Shown in pieces: positions 1-5,495 of a DNA stretch of 5,495 nucleotides. The stretch's first letter is position 1. Each line of letters begins with the position of its first letter. The stretch is from the NCBI GenBank assembly GCA_947565475.1, contig CANOGI010000154.1, forward strand, positions 1-5,495. Direction: 5' to 3'. A program made the position numbers and the translations under genes. The notes under the pieces are model-generated. The model was not told the origin of the DNA. It saw nothing but the letters and a program-made list of their open reading frames with translations, and made no database searches. This DNA comes from an uncultured Eubacteriaceae bacterium. Lineage in GTDB: Bacteria; Bacillota; Clostridia; Lachnospirales; CAG-274.

Positions 1-132
1 TCCCTGCTCCGCCCCTATTTCATTAAAAGAAAGGTCTTCAAGATAATGTTTTTCAAAAGCCGCCTTTTGTTTACTTGTAAGCAATTCGCCATAAAAATCA
101 TAAAGCATTGTGACAAGAAATATTTTTTCCAT
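1..132 (-). CDS. ylxM: YlxM-like SRP-associated helix-turn-helix protein, N-terminal part (runs off the left edge)
   Basis: Seen: 44 codons from an ATG at 132 read leftwards to the window edge with no stop. The protein begins MEKIFLVTMLYDFYGELL, followed by TSKQ and later LEDLSFNEIG. The LYDFYGELLT-KQ block followed by an acidic 'DLS..EI' helix is the signature of the YlxM/UPF0122 family, a small (about 110 residue) protein with a sigma-70 region 4-like helix-turn-helix. Family knowledge: ylxM usually sits directly upstream of ffh and its product is thought to act with the signal recognition particle in protein targeting; its exact role is poorly defined. The start is supported by an AAGGTGA ribosome-binding site at 138-144, five bases upstream, and by a strong promoter at 206-234. 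Only the N-terminal 40% or so is visible, so the HTH itself is cut. Inference: ffh probably lies just outside the window to the left. An unrelated sigma-like HTH protein is the main alternative but unlikely. Confidence 0.85.
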   Translation of the reverse strand, partial: MEKIFLVTMLYDFYGELLTSKQKAAFEKHYLEDLSFNEIGAEQG

Positions 133-137
133 AGCAA

Positions 138-144
138 TCACCTT
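138..144 (-). promoter_or_regulatory. Ribosome-binding site of ylxM
   Basis: On the minus strand this reads AAGGTGA, complementary to the anti-Shine-Dalgarno end of 16S rRNA, and leaves five bases before the ATG at 132. It fixes the start of the ylxM-like gene. Confidence 0.75.
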
Positions 145-172
145 TTACCGTGGCAAACACCAAAACATAAGC

Positions 173-194
173 TGTAAAGCTTTTTATCTTTACA
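173..194 (-). other. Small hairpin in the ylxM leader
   Basis: A 7-bp perfect inverted repeat, TGTAAAG (173-179) and CTTTACA (188-194) with an 8-base loop, lies in the predicted 5' leader of ylxM. A GTGG tetramer just upstream in the transcript could pair with a CCAC just before the ribosome-binding site and enclose the hairpin. No U-run follows, so it is not a terminator. It does not match a riboswitch I recognise; it may only be a leader structure or chance. Confidence 0.3.
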
Positions 195-205
195 CCACTT
201 TGGGT

Positions 206-234
206 ATTATATAACAGCTAAATCTTCTTGTCAA
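206..234 (-). promoter_or_regulatory. Consensus sigma-A promoter of ylxM
   Basis: On the minus strand the -35 box is TTGACA (229-234) and the -10 box is TATAAT (206-211), separated by exactly 17 bases (212-228). Both hexamers match the housekeeping sigma consensus at every base. Transcription would start near 199 and give a leader of roughly 65-70 bases before the ylxM start. This implies strong, constitutive expression of ylxM and whatever follows it (probably ffh) independently of the deacetylase gene upstream. Confidence 0.88.
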
Positions 235-641
235 TACCTTTTTTAAATTTTGCCAAAAATATTAATTATCCGCACTATATCATCCCGCAAAACACCACTA
301 AACTGTACTTATAATTTCATTACGGCGCTAAAAAAGCTCTTATAGTGAGAATACAAATTCACGCCATAAAAGCTTTTCTAATCATCAGCAAGCATAAATA
401 TTATATCCAAATAGCTGTATAACCTAATATATAGCCAATTAATACCAATCTACACTTTAAATACTTGAAAAATGGTATGAAACAAAAAATATTTTATGGT
501 AATAGTACATTAAAAACATAGAAATAACTTTGAGGCAGCTCTGAAAATCTCAAATAAAATAATTTTTTTATTTTTTTCACTGTGATATATATTATATCTA
601 CCTTTTTAAATGATTTAGTATACACCAAAACAACAAAAGAA
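235..641. other. AT-rich intergenic region without a recognisable gene
   Basis: This is the main part of a 509-base gap between the deacetylase stop and the ylxM start. Both strands carry frequent stops and no open frame has a ribosome-binding site plus reasonable length. What it holds: a terminator-like inverted repeat near 330-377 (listed separately), an AT-only repeat of AAATAAAA (552-559) with TTTTATTT (566-573), a 6-bp repeat TTTGAG/CTCAAA (529-534 and 549-554), and TATAAT-like boxes on the minus strand lacking a good -35. No tRNA, rRNA, CRISPR or known riboswitch pattern is seen. Confidence 0.6.
330..377 (-). terminator. Probable intrinsic terminator, minus strand
   Basis: Read on the minus strand, an arm GCTTTTAT (366-373) pairs with ATAAGAGC (336-343) through one G-U wobble. 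An inner GTGA/TCAC stem (345-348 with 359-362) sits in the loop, and six T residues (330-335) follow directly. That is the layout of a rho-independent terminator for leftward transcription. It lies about 265 bases past the deacetylase stop and about 95 bases before the ylxM -35 box, so it would stop readthrough from the deacetylase gene into ylxM. On the plus strand the same stem has a C-A mismatch and a poorer T run. The long distance from the deacetylase gene keeps confidence moderate. Confidence 0.45.
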
Positions 642-1706
642 TTACTTTTTATGAGCCTCAAGATTTTTTGTTATTTTACTAAAGAATTCTTTTGTTGAAA
701 TCCTGCCATCCCTGTTAAAACGGCCTATTGAGTATAACTCTTCAGGAGCTCCCATAATAAAATTGACCTGCTCCGTACAAGTAAACGCCCCTAAAAAACC
801 AAGCTCTTTTATAATCTCAATTGAACCCTCGGTAATATTTCCATATGGGTAAGTAAACATTTTGGCTTTTTTCCCCGTATAATTTAAAATAAGGTCGTTA
901 AGTTTAGAAACGTCTTTTTTAAATACATTTTTAAAGCTCTCAAAACTTTCTCCTTTTGCTATCGCCGCACCCTTTCTTTTTGAGGTAATTTCGTGTAAAT
1001 TATATGTATGATTTTGAATCTCAATAAAATCCGTATTATTAAGCTCATTTACCTGTTTCCAGTTAAGATGAGAGTAATCCACATTATGGTCTTCCGTATC
1101 TGAGAATAAATCAGTATACCCGCCAACAATAGACATAATAGCTTTCATATTGTATTTTTTTAAAAGCGGATAAGCATATGTGTAAAAACTCTCGTAACCA
1201 TCGTCAAAAGTTATCATAAAAGGTTTTTCGGGAAGTTTTTTACCGTTATAAACATAATCTATAAGCTCTGATGAAGTTACACAATTATAACCCTGCTCTT
1301 TTATGTATTTTAAATCTTCCTCAAACTGTTTGACCGAAACACAGTATCTATCAGTAAGATTTTGTTTTTTCGTCATGTTATGATACATTATTACAGGCAA
1401 TGAAATCTCATTTTCAGATTTAAAGGTCTCAATGTTATTTTTATTAAAAATTTGCGTATTGAAAAAAAACGCTGAACAAATTATAATAAAAATAATGATA
1501 AAAGTATATTTTGGAATTTTCCCATTAATCAATACTTTATAATTTTGCTTAAAACCTCTAAAAACCCCACTGTAATCTTTTATTATGGATTTTTGGCTGT
1601 GTGGCTTTGAAAATTTATCTCTCTCATTTTGAGAATTTCTATCGCTGTTATTATTTGTTAAATTACTAAGTGTTTTTTTTATTTTTTTTGACTTTAAATT
1701 GTTCAT
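642..1706 (-). CDS. Membrane-anchored polysaccharide deacetylase (CE4/NodB fold, PgaB/IcaB-like)
   Basis: This 354-residue protein should remove acetyl groups from N-acetylglucosamine in a surface or cell-wall polysaccharide using a metal ion. Residues 1-66 are hydrophilic and lysine-rich and probably cytoplasmic. Residues 68-83 form a single membrane anchor, which places the catalytic domain (about 102-345) outside. Visible motifs are MYH (His109), TFDDGY (Asp168 as base, Asp169 as metal ligand), HTYNLH (His233 and His238 as metal ligands) and FTYPYG (284-289). No canonical C-terminal LxH motif is seen. His109 instead sits where PgaB/IcaB-type enzymes carry the catalytic histidine, so the domain looks like the permuted CE4 arrangement. 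The start is the only ATG before residue 107; an AGGA at 1710-1713 is unusually close (three bases). The gene stands alone, divergent from the ABC exporter operon. The substrate (peptidoglycan, PNAG-like polymer or another glycan) cannot be told from sequence. I see no synthase gene beside it. Confidence 0.9.
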   Translation of the reverse strand: MNNLKSKKIKKTLSNLTNNNSDRNSQNERDKFSKPHSQKSIIKDYSGVFRGFKQNYKVLINGKIPKYTFIIIFIIICSAFFFNTQIFNKNNIETFKSENEISLPVIMYHNMTKKQNLTDRYCVSVKQFEEDLKYIKEQGYNCVTSSELIDYVYNGKKLPEKPFMITFDDGYESFYTYAYPLLKKYNMKAIMSIVGGYTDLFSDTEDHNVDYSHLNWKQVNELNNTDFIEIQNHTYNLHEITSKRKGAAIAKGESFESFKNVFKKDVSKLNDLILNYTGKKAKMFTYPYGNITEGSIEIIKELGFLGAFTCTEQVNFIMGAPEELYSIGRFNRDGRISTKEFFSKITKNLEAHKK

Positions 1707-1724
1707 ATATCCTAACCGCCAATT

Positions 1725-1753
1725 TTGCGTATATAATAAATTATGAATACATA
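1725..1753 (+). promoter_or_regulatory. Weak candidate promoter of the ABC exporter operon
   Basis: TTGCGT (1725-1730) and TACATA (1748-1753) are separated by 17 bases on the plus strand, each matching consensus at about half the positions. A better -10 match, TATAAT at 1732-1737, has no -35 at 16-18 bases. If real, the promoter interleaves with the deacetylase promoter on the opposite strand. A weak promoter would fit an exporter that needs an activator, but the sequence alone does not show this. Confidence 0.25.
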
Positions 1754-1761
1754 CAAATCAA
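1733..1761 (-). promoter_or_regulatory. Probable sigma-A promoter of the deacetylase gene
   Basis: On the minus strand TTGATT (1756-1761) and TATTAT (1733-1738) are spaced by 17 bases. Each hexamer is close to consensus. Transcription would begin near 1726 and leave a short leader of about 20 bases before the ATG at 1706. It sits inside the 88-base divergent region and so overlaps whatever promoter drives the ABC operon. Confidence 0.55.
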
Positions 1762-1781
1762 TTATTCACAAAAACAAGTTT

Positions 1782-1787
1782 AGGAGG
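1782..1787 (+). promoter_or_regulatory. Ribosome-binding site that fixes the TTG start of ABC subunit 1
   Basis: A perfect AGGAGG is followed by seven bases and then a TTG codon at 1795. The next in-frame ATG lies well inside the first membrane segment, so the TTG start is required for a full-length transporter. Confidence 0.85.
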
Positions 1788-1794
1788 AATTATT

Positions 1795-3519
1795 TTGCTA
1801 AAATTAAGTAAATATCTTAAACCACATATTCTTTTCGCTATACTCGCCCCGTTGTGTATGTTTGTTGAGGTATCGTGCGAACTTATACTCCCTCAAATTA
1901 TGGCGGAAATAGTAAACATAGGAATTGCCGAGGAAAACACAAGGTTTATACTTATAAAATCACTTTTTATGATTCTTATAGCCATACTTGGTATTTTCGG
2001 GGGAGCCGGATGCGGAATATTCGCCGCTAAAGCGAGTCAAAATTTTGGAAGAGACGTAAGACTTGAAATGTTCAAAAAAATTCAAACTTTTTCTTTCGTA
2101 AACCTTGATAAATTTCATACGTCATCGTTAATAACAAGGCTTACAAACGATATAACGCAGATACAGCACGTAGTTATAATATTTTTAAAAATACTCATAC
2201 GTTCCCCGCTTTTGTTTGTCGGAAGCCTTTTTATGGCTTTCTCAATAAATCCTAGACTTACAAACATATTATTTGCGGCGGTAATAATATTAATAATAAT
2301 AACAGTTCTTATAATAAAAAAAGGCTCGGCGTTTTTTGAAATAGTACAAAGAAAACTTGATTCCGTAAATACAATAATTCGTGAAAACCTTTCCGGTGTT
2401 CGTGTTGTAAAAGCTTTTGTACGAAGCGATTTAGAAAAAAATAAATTTAAAATAGGCAATGAGGAATTAAAAGACTATACGATAAGAGCGTTTAAAATAA
2501 TGTCGACAATAATGCCTGTAATGATGATTATATTAAATATAACAATAGTTCTTGTTCTTTGGTTCGGAGGTAAAGAAATCAAAAACGGCGTTATGGAAAC
2601 AGGAGACCTGATGGCTTATATAACATATATAACTCAAATACTTATGTCCCTTATGATGACGGGAATGGCGATAATGATGCTTTCAAGGGGAGGGGCGTCA
2701 ATACACAGAATAAACGAGGTTTTAGAGGCAAAATCAGATATAGTAAATTCCCAAAATCCTCTTAAAGACACAATAAAAGAAGGTTCTATAGAATTTAAAA
2801 ACGTTTCCTTTAAATATCCTAATTCCTCGGGAGATTTAATTTTAGAAAATATAAATTTCACAGCGAAAAAAGGAGAGACAATAGGTATACTCGGAGAAAC
2901 GGGAGCCGGAAAATCAACATTTGTAAATTTAATACCCCGACTTTATGATGTAACAGACGGAGAAATATTAATTGATGGAAAAAATATAAAAGAATTAGAC
3001 TTGTCATATTTAAGAAATGAAATAGGAATAGTTCTCCAAAAAGCCATTTTATTTTCATCCACGATAAAAGAAAATATAAAATGGGGAAATAAAAACGCCT
3101 CTAAGCAGGAAGTATATGAAGCCGCTAAAAAATCACAGGCTTATGATTTTATTATGGATATGCCCTATAAATTTGATACAAAACTCGGTCAGCTGGGAGT
3201 AAATCTCTCAGGAGGACAAAAACAAAGAATCTCCATAGCGAGAACATTAATAAAAAAACCAAAAATACTTATACTCGACGACAGCACCAGCGCTGTTGAC
3301 ACACAAACCGAGGCAAAAATACAAAAAGCACTAAAAGATATGAGAAATACGACAAAATTAATTATAGCGCAGAAAATAAGCTCTGTAATAAACGCCGATA
3401 AAATAATAATAATAAGTGATGGAAAAATAGTAGCCTCAGGAAATCATAAGGAACTTATAAAAACAAGTAAAATATACAAAGATATATATAATTCACAAAT
3501 AAGAGAGGAGGATTTATAA
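1795..3519 (+). CDS. Heterodimeric ABC exporter, subunit 1 (degenerate catalytic site; BmrC/LmrC/TM287-type)
   Basis: This 574-residue half-transporter has an N-terminal membrane domain followed by an ATPase domain, the usual length and order for MsbA/Sav1866-type exporters. Six hydrophobic segments lie near residues 12-34, 52-78, 126-150, 154-175, 235-258 and 272-298. The nucleotide-binding domain (about 331-574) shows the A-loop Tyr341, Walker A GETGAGKS (367-374), Q-loop Gln415, a canonical LSGGQ signature (471-475), Walker B ILILD (491-495) and D-loop SAVD (499-502). Two catalytic residues are changed. Asp496 replaces the catalytic glutamate, and Gln526 (IAQK) replaces the switch histidine. 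These changes mark the low-activity partner of a heterodimer, the role of LmrC, BmrC and TM287. Translation starts at TTG with a perfect AGGAGG seven bases upstream. The stop overlaps the next start by one base, so the partner is translationally coupled. Likely substrates are drugs or amphipathic molecules (family inference); lipid or peptide export is not excluded. Confidence 0.96.
   Translation: MLKLSKYLKPHILFAILAPLCMFVEVSCELILPQIMAEIVNIGIAEENTRFILIKSLFMILIAILGIFGGAGCGIFAAKASQNFGRDVRLEMFKKIQTFSFVNLDKFHTSSLITRLTNDITQIQHVVIIFLKILIRSPLLFVGSLFMAFSINPRLTNILFAAVIILIIITVLIIKKGSAFFEIVQRKLDSVNTIIRENLSGVRVVKAFVRSDLEKNKFKIGNEELKDYTIRAFKIMSTIMPVMMIILNITIVLVLWFGGKEIKNGVMETGDLMAYITYITQILMSLMMTGMAIMMLSRGGASIHRINEVLEAKSDIVNSQNPLKDTIKEGSIEFKNVSFKYPNSSGDLILENINFTAKKGETIGILGETGAGKSTFVNLIPRLYDVTDGEILIDGKNIKELDLSYLRNEIGIVLQKAILFSSTIKENIKWGNKNASKQEVYEAAKKSQAYDFIMDMPYKFDTKLGQLGVNLSGGQKQRISIARTLIKKPKILILDDSTSAVDTQTEAKIQKALKDMRNTTKLIIAQKISSVINADKIIIISDGKIVASGNHKELIKTSKIYKDIYNSQIREEDL
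3506..3511 (+). promoter_or_regulatory. Ribosome-binding site of ABC subunit 2, inside the end of subunit 1
   Basis: AGGAGG lies within the last codons of the upstream gene, seven bases before the ATG at 3519. It chooses this ATG over the in-frame ATG codons at residues 8 and 15, and together with the TAATG overlap suggests coupled, near-equal synthesis of the two subunits. Confidence 0.85.
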
Positions 3520-5312
3520 TGCCGAGAGGAAACCCGCAAATGAATAAAAGAAATATAAGAATGACCAATACAAAAAAACCTAAAAACACAAAACAAACTT
3601 TAAAAAGATTATGGAAATTACTATCGGGACAACGGGTAAAGTTAATAATAGTAGCAGTTTTCGTAACTTTATCAACAATAGCTAACCTTTTAGGCACGAG
3701 GCTTATAGGCGTGGCTATAGACGAATTTATCGTCCCCAATGATTTTAGCGGACTTTTAAAATTACTCATTTTTCTATCAGCGGTTTATATAACCGGGGCA
3801 ATTTTAAACAGAATACAAATTTTACTTTCGGTAAAAATTTCACAAATCGTAGTTACCGATTTAAGGCAGAAACTTTTTGAAAAATTTCAAACTCTTCCTC
3901 TTAAATTTTTCGACACAAACGCTCACGGCGACTTAATGAGCCGAGCCACAAATGATATAGACACAATAGCCAACTCGCTGAATATAAGTCTTTCACAGGC
4001 TATCTCAAGCTTAATAACAATAGTCGGCTCATTGTTCTTTATGCTTGTGTTAAGTCCTATACTTACAATTGTTACATTTATTTCCCTGCCTATTTTATTT
4101 TTTATAACATCTTTCATAACAAAGCGCTCGAAAATTTATTTTAAAAGACAGCAAAACGTCTTAGGAGAGTTAAATGGAAAAATAGAAGAAATTATACCAA
4201 GCCAAAAAGTAATAAAAGTTTTTGTGAGAGAAAACGACGAAATAAGCGAATTTTCAAAACTTAATGAAAATTTAAGTCAAGTCGGAATACAGGCTCAAAT
4301 TTTCTCAGGATTAATGGGGCCCGTAAGCACTATGATAAACGGTATAAACTATGCTTTAATAACTTTGGCCGGTTCAATACTCGCCGTGTACAAATTAATA
4401 ACAATAGGAGATATAACAAGCTTTGTTATGTACACAAAACAATTTACAAGGCCTTTTAACGAACTCGCCAATCAATATAATATGTTAATACTCGCCGTAG
4501 TAGGGGCGGAACGAGTTTTTGATATATTAGATCGTGAACCAGAACCCCGAGACAAAGAAAACGCGATTGAACTTAAAGATATAAAAGGAAAAGTAATTTT
4601 CGATAATGTTACTTTCTCATATAACGAGGAAAAAACCGTCTTGAAAAATGTATCCATAACGGCAAACCCTGGTGAGACTATCGCTCTTGTCGGTCCTACT
4701 GGCGCTGGAAAAACAACAATAATAAATCTTTTAACAAGATTTTATGATATTCAAAAAGGAGAAATATCAATAGACGATATAAATATAACTGACATAAAAC
4801 GAAACTCTCTGCGTAAATCTTTAGGAATAGTTTTACAGGACACATACCTTTTTACAGGAACAATACGTGATAACATAAAATACGGAAAACTTGACGCTTC
4901 TGAAAGTGAAATAAAACAAGCTGCCGTTTTAGCGAACGCTCATGAGTTTATTCATAGACTTCCCGACGGATACGATACTATATTAACCGAAGATGACGAC
5001 ACTTTAAGTCAGGGACAAAAACAAATGATAGCCATAGCGAGAGCAATCCTCGCGGACCCGTCAATACTTATACTCGACGAGGCTACAAGCAATGTTGACA
5101 CAAGAACAGAGGTTAAAATTCAAAAAGCTATGCTTAATCTTATGAAAGGCAGAACAAGTTTCGTAATAGCACATAGATTAAGTACAATAAGAAACGCCGA
5201 TTTAATAGCGGTAATAGACGATGGAAAAATTATAGAAAGAGGAAACCACAAAGATCTTCTTCTAAAAAAAGGATTTTATTATAATTTATATATGAATCAA
5301 TTCAACGATTAA
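3519..5312 (+). CDS. Heterodimeric ABC exporter, subunit 2 (catalytic glutamate partner; BmrD/LmrD/TM288-type)
   Basis: This 597-residue half-transporter partners the upstream gene product. Residues 1-35 form a basic, hydrophilic cytoplasmic extension starting MPRG. Membrane segments lie near 40-60, 78-105, 155-178, 179-203, 264-290 and 298-325. The ATPase domain (about 358-597) has A-loop Tyr368, Walker A GPTGAGKT (392-399), Q-loop Gln440, Walker B ILILD with catalytic Glu521, D-loop SNVD (524-527) and switch His552 (IAHR). The signature is LSQGQ (496-500) rather than LSGGQ. It is preceded by an acidic TEDDD stretch where homodimeric exporters usually carry the TEVGE-like X-loop. In the dimer this Walker A/B pairs with the intact LSGGQ of subunit 1 to make the consensus, hydrolysing site, while its LSQGQ faces the degenerate site of subunit 1. 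The ATG is chosen from the AGGAGG at 3506-3511 and the one-base overlap with the upstream stop. The gene ends the operon; the following 183 bases carry two inverted repeats. Confidence 0.96.
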   Translation: MPRGNPQMNKRNIRMTNTKKPKNTKQTLKRLWKLLSGQRVKLIIVAVFVTLSTIANLLGTRLIGVAIDEFIVPNDFSGLLKLLIFLSAVYITGAILNRIQILLSVKISQIVVTDLRQKLFEKFQTLPLKFFDTNAHGDLMSRATNDIDTIANSLNISLSQAISSLITIVGSLFFMLVLSPILTIVTFISLPILFFITSFITKRSKIYFKRQQNVLGELNGKIEEIIPSQKVIKVFVRENDEISEFSKLNENLSQVGIQAQIFSGLMGPVSTMINGINYALITLAGSILAVYKLITIGDITSFVMYTKQFTRPFNELANQYNMLILAVVGAERVFDILDREPEPRDKENAIELKDIKGKVIFDNVTFSYNEEKTVLKNVSITANPGETIALVGPTGAGKTTIINLLTRFYDIQKGEISIDDINITDIKRNSLRKSLGIVLQDTYLFTGTIRDNIKYGKLDASESEIKQAAVLANAHEFIHRLPDGYDTILTEDDDTLSQGQKQMIAIARAILADPSILILDEATSNVDTRTEVKIQKAMLNLMKGRTSFVIAHRLSTIRNADLIAVIDDGKIIERGNHKDLLLKKGFYYNLYMNQFND

Positions 5313-5391
5313 AATCATTTACTATATAAACGCGAGTTACTAAATAAAACACTGACAAACTAAGAATAATTTTAGAAAAAAATGTCAAGAC

Positions 5392-5424
5392 TATGAGAAT
5401 TTTTGTTACACAAAAATTCTCATA
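5392..5424. repeat. Perfect 15-bp inverted repeat downstream of the ABC operon (possible terminator)
   Basis: TATGAGAATTTTTGT (5392-5406) and its exact reverse complement (5410-5424) flank a three-base loop TAC. The hairpin begins 80 bases after the stop of ABC subunit 2 and would be very stable for such AT-rich DNA. It is not followed by a T-run on either strand (ACCGACGG on the plus side), so it is not a textbook intrinsic terminator. It could still protect the 3' end of the mRNA, terminate with help of other factors, or be part of an interspersed repeat. Confidence 0.6.
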
Positions 5425-5446
5425 ACCGACGGCGAAAGTATTCTCC

Positions 5447-5486
5447 TTTGTATTCAGAGTGAGCTTACGCTCCCCCTGAATACAAA
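5447..5486. repeat. Composite inverted repeat with nested hairpin (REP-like candidate)
   Basis: TTTGTATTCAG (5447-5457) is perfectly repeated in inverse orientation as CTGAATACAAA (5476-5486). Inside lies a second perfect stem, GAGC (5461-5464) and GCTC (5469-5472), around the loop TTAC. The internal junctions (AGT and CCC) do not pair well, giving a two-storey hairpin. No T-run follows on either strand. Its GC-richer core stands out from the surrounding AT-rich DNA. The layout resembles palindromic intergenic repeats (REP or MITE-derived), but a single copy in view cannot prove that. Confidence 0.5.
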
Positions 5487-5495
5487 AGTAAGTAC

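Noticed and set aside
442..478. ATACCA/TGGTAT inverted repeat
   Set aside because: Six bases with a 25-base loop is within chance expectation for this composition.
477..521. Plus-strand mini-frame of 14 codons starting ATGAAACAAAAA
   Set aside because: No ribosome-binding site, no promoter and low-complexity sequence; expected by chance in AT-rich DNA.
529..577. TTTGAG/CTCAAA repeat followed by T-rich sequence, considered as a plus-strand terminator
   Set aside because: Only six paired bases, a gap before the T-rich run, and no plus-strand gene upstream that would need it.
1732..1737. Perfect TATAAT on the plus strand upstream of the ABC operon
   Set aside because: No -35 box at 16-18 bases and no TGn extension; the same bases fit the opposite-strand promoter better.
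2115..3058. Three open frames on the minus strand inside ABC subunit 1 (2115-2459, 2634-2861, 2858-3058)
   Set aside because: They are antisense to well-conserved transporter sequence, resemble no known family, and have no convincing ribosome-binding sites.
3455..3769. Open frame of 104 codons on the minus strand over the junction of the two ABC genes
   Set aside because: Antisense to the coupled gene junction; its hydrophobic stretch is the complement of codons for the basic and membrane parts of subunit 2.
3923..4657. Minus-strand open frames at 3923-4117 and 4472-4657
   Set aside because: Short antisense frames inside conserved transporter sequence, with no family resemblance.
5383..5388. 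TTGACA on the minus strand after the ABC operon
   Set aside because: No acceptable -10 at 16-18 bases, and transcription would run antisense into the exporter gene.

Overview
The window looks like the chromosome of a low-GC Gram-positive bacterium, most likely a member of the Clostridia. The DNA is AT-rich, isoleucine is often encoded by ATA and arginine by AGA, ribosome-binding sites are strong AGGAGG types, sigma-A-type promoters are present, and a YlxM homologue (a Firmicutes gene usually beside ffh) lies at the left edge. The genus cannot be fixed from this sequence.

Layout from left to right. Positions 1-132 (minus strand) hold the first 44 codons of a ylxM-like gene, which runs off the left edge and is preceded by a consensus sigma-A promoter at 206-234. 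Positions 133-641 are a 509-base AT-rich gap with no convincing gene; it contains that promoter, a minus-strand terminator-like hairpin near 330-377 and little else. Positions 642-1706 (minus strand) encode a membrane-anchored polysaccharide deacetylase of the PgaB/IcaB-like carbohydrate esterase 4 branch. An 88-base divergent promoter region (1707-1794) separates it from a two-gene plus-strand operon (1795-5312). The two genes overlap by one base (TAATG) and encode the two half-transporters of a heterodimeric type IV ABC exporter. Positions 5313-5495 are non-coding and hold two strong adjacent inverted repeats.

How the genes work together. The two ABC proteins complement each other. Subunit 1 has a canonical LSGGQ signature but lacks the catalytic glutamate (Asp instead) and the switch histidine (Gln instead). 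Subunit 2 has the catalytic glutamate and histidine but an altered LSQGQ signature. Head-to-tail dimerisation therefore gives one consensus and one degenerate ATP site, as in TM287/288, LmrCD, BmrCD and EfrCD. The likely role is export of drugs or other amphipathic compounds, but the substrate cannot be read from sequence. The deacetylase acts outside the membrane on a surface glycan; its link to the exporter is only the shared divergent control region.

I see no clear evidence for a wholly undescribed system. The most open items are the paired inverted repeats at the right end and the shared divergent promoter region.
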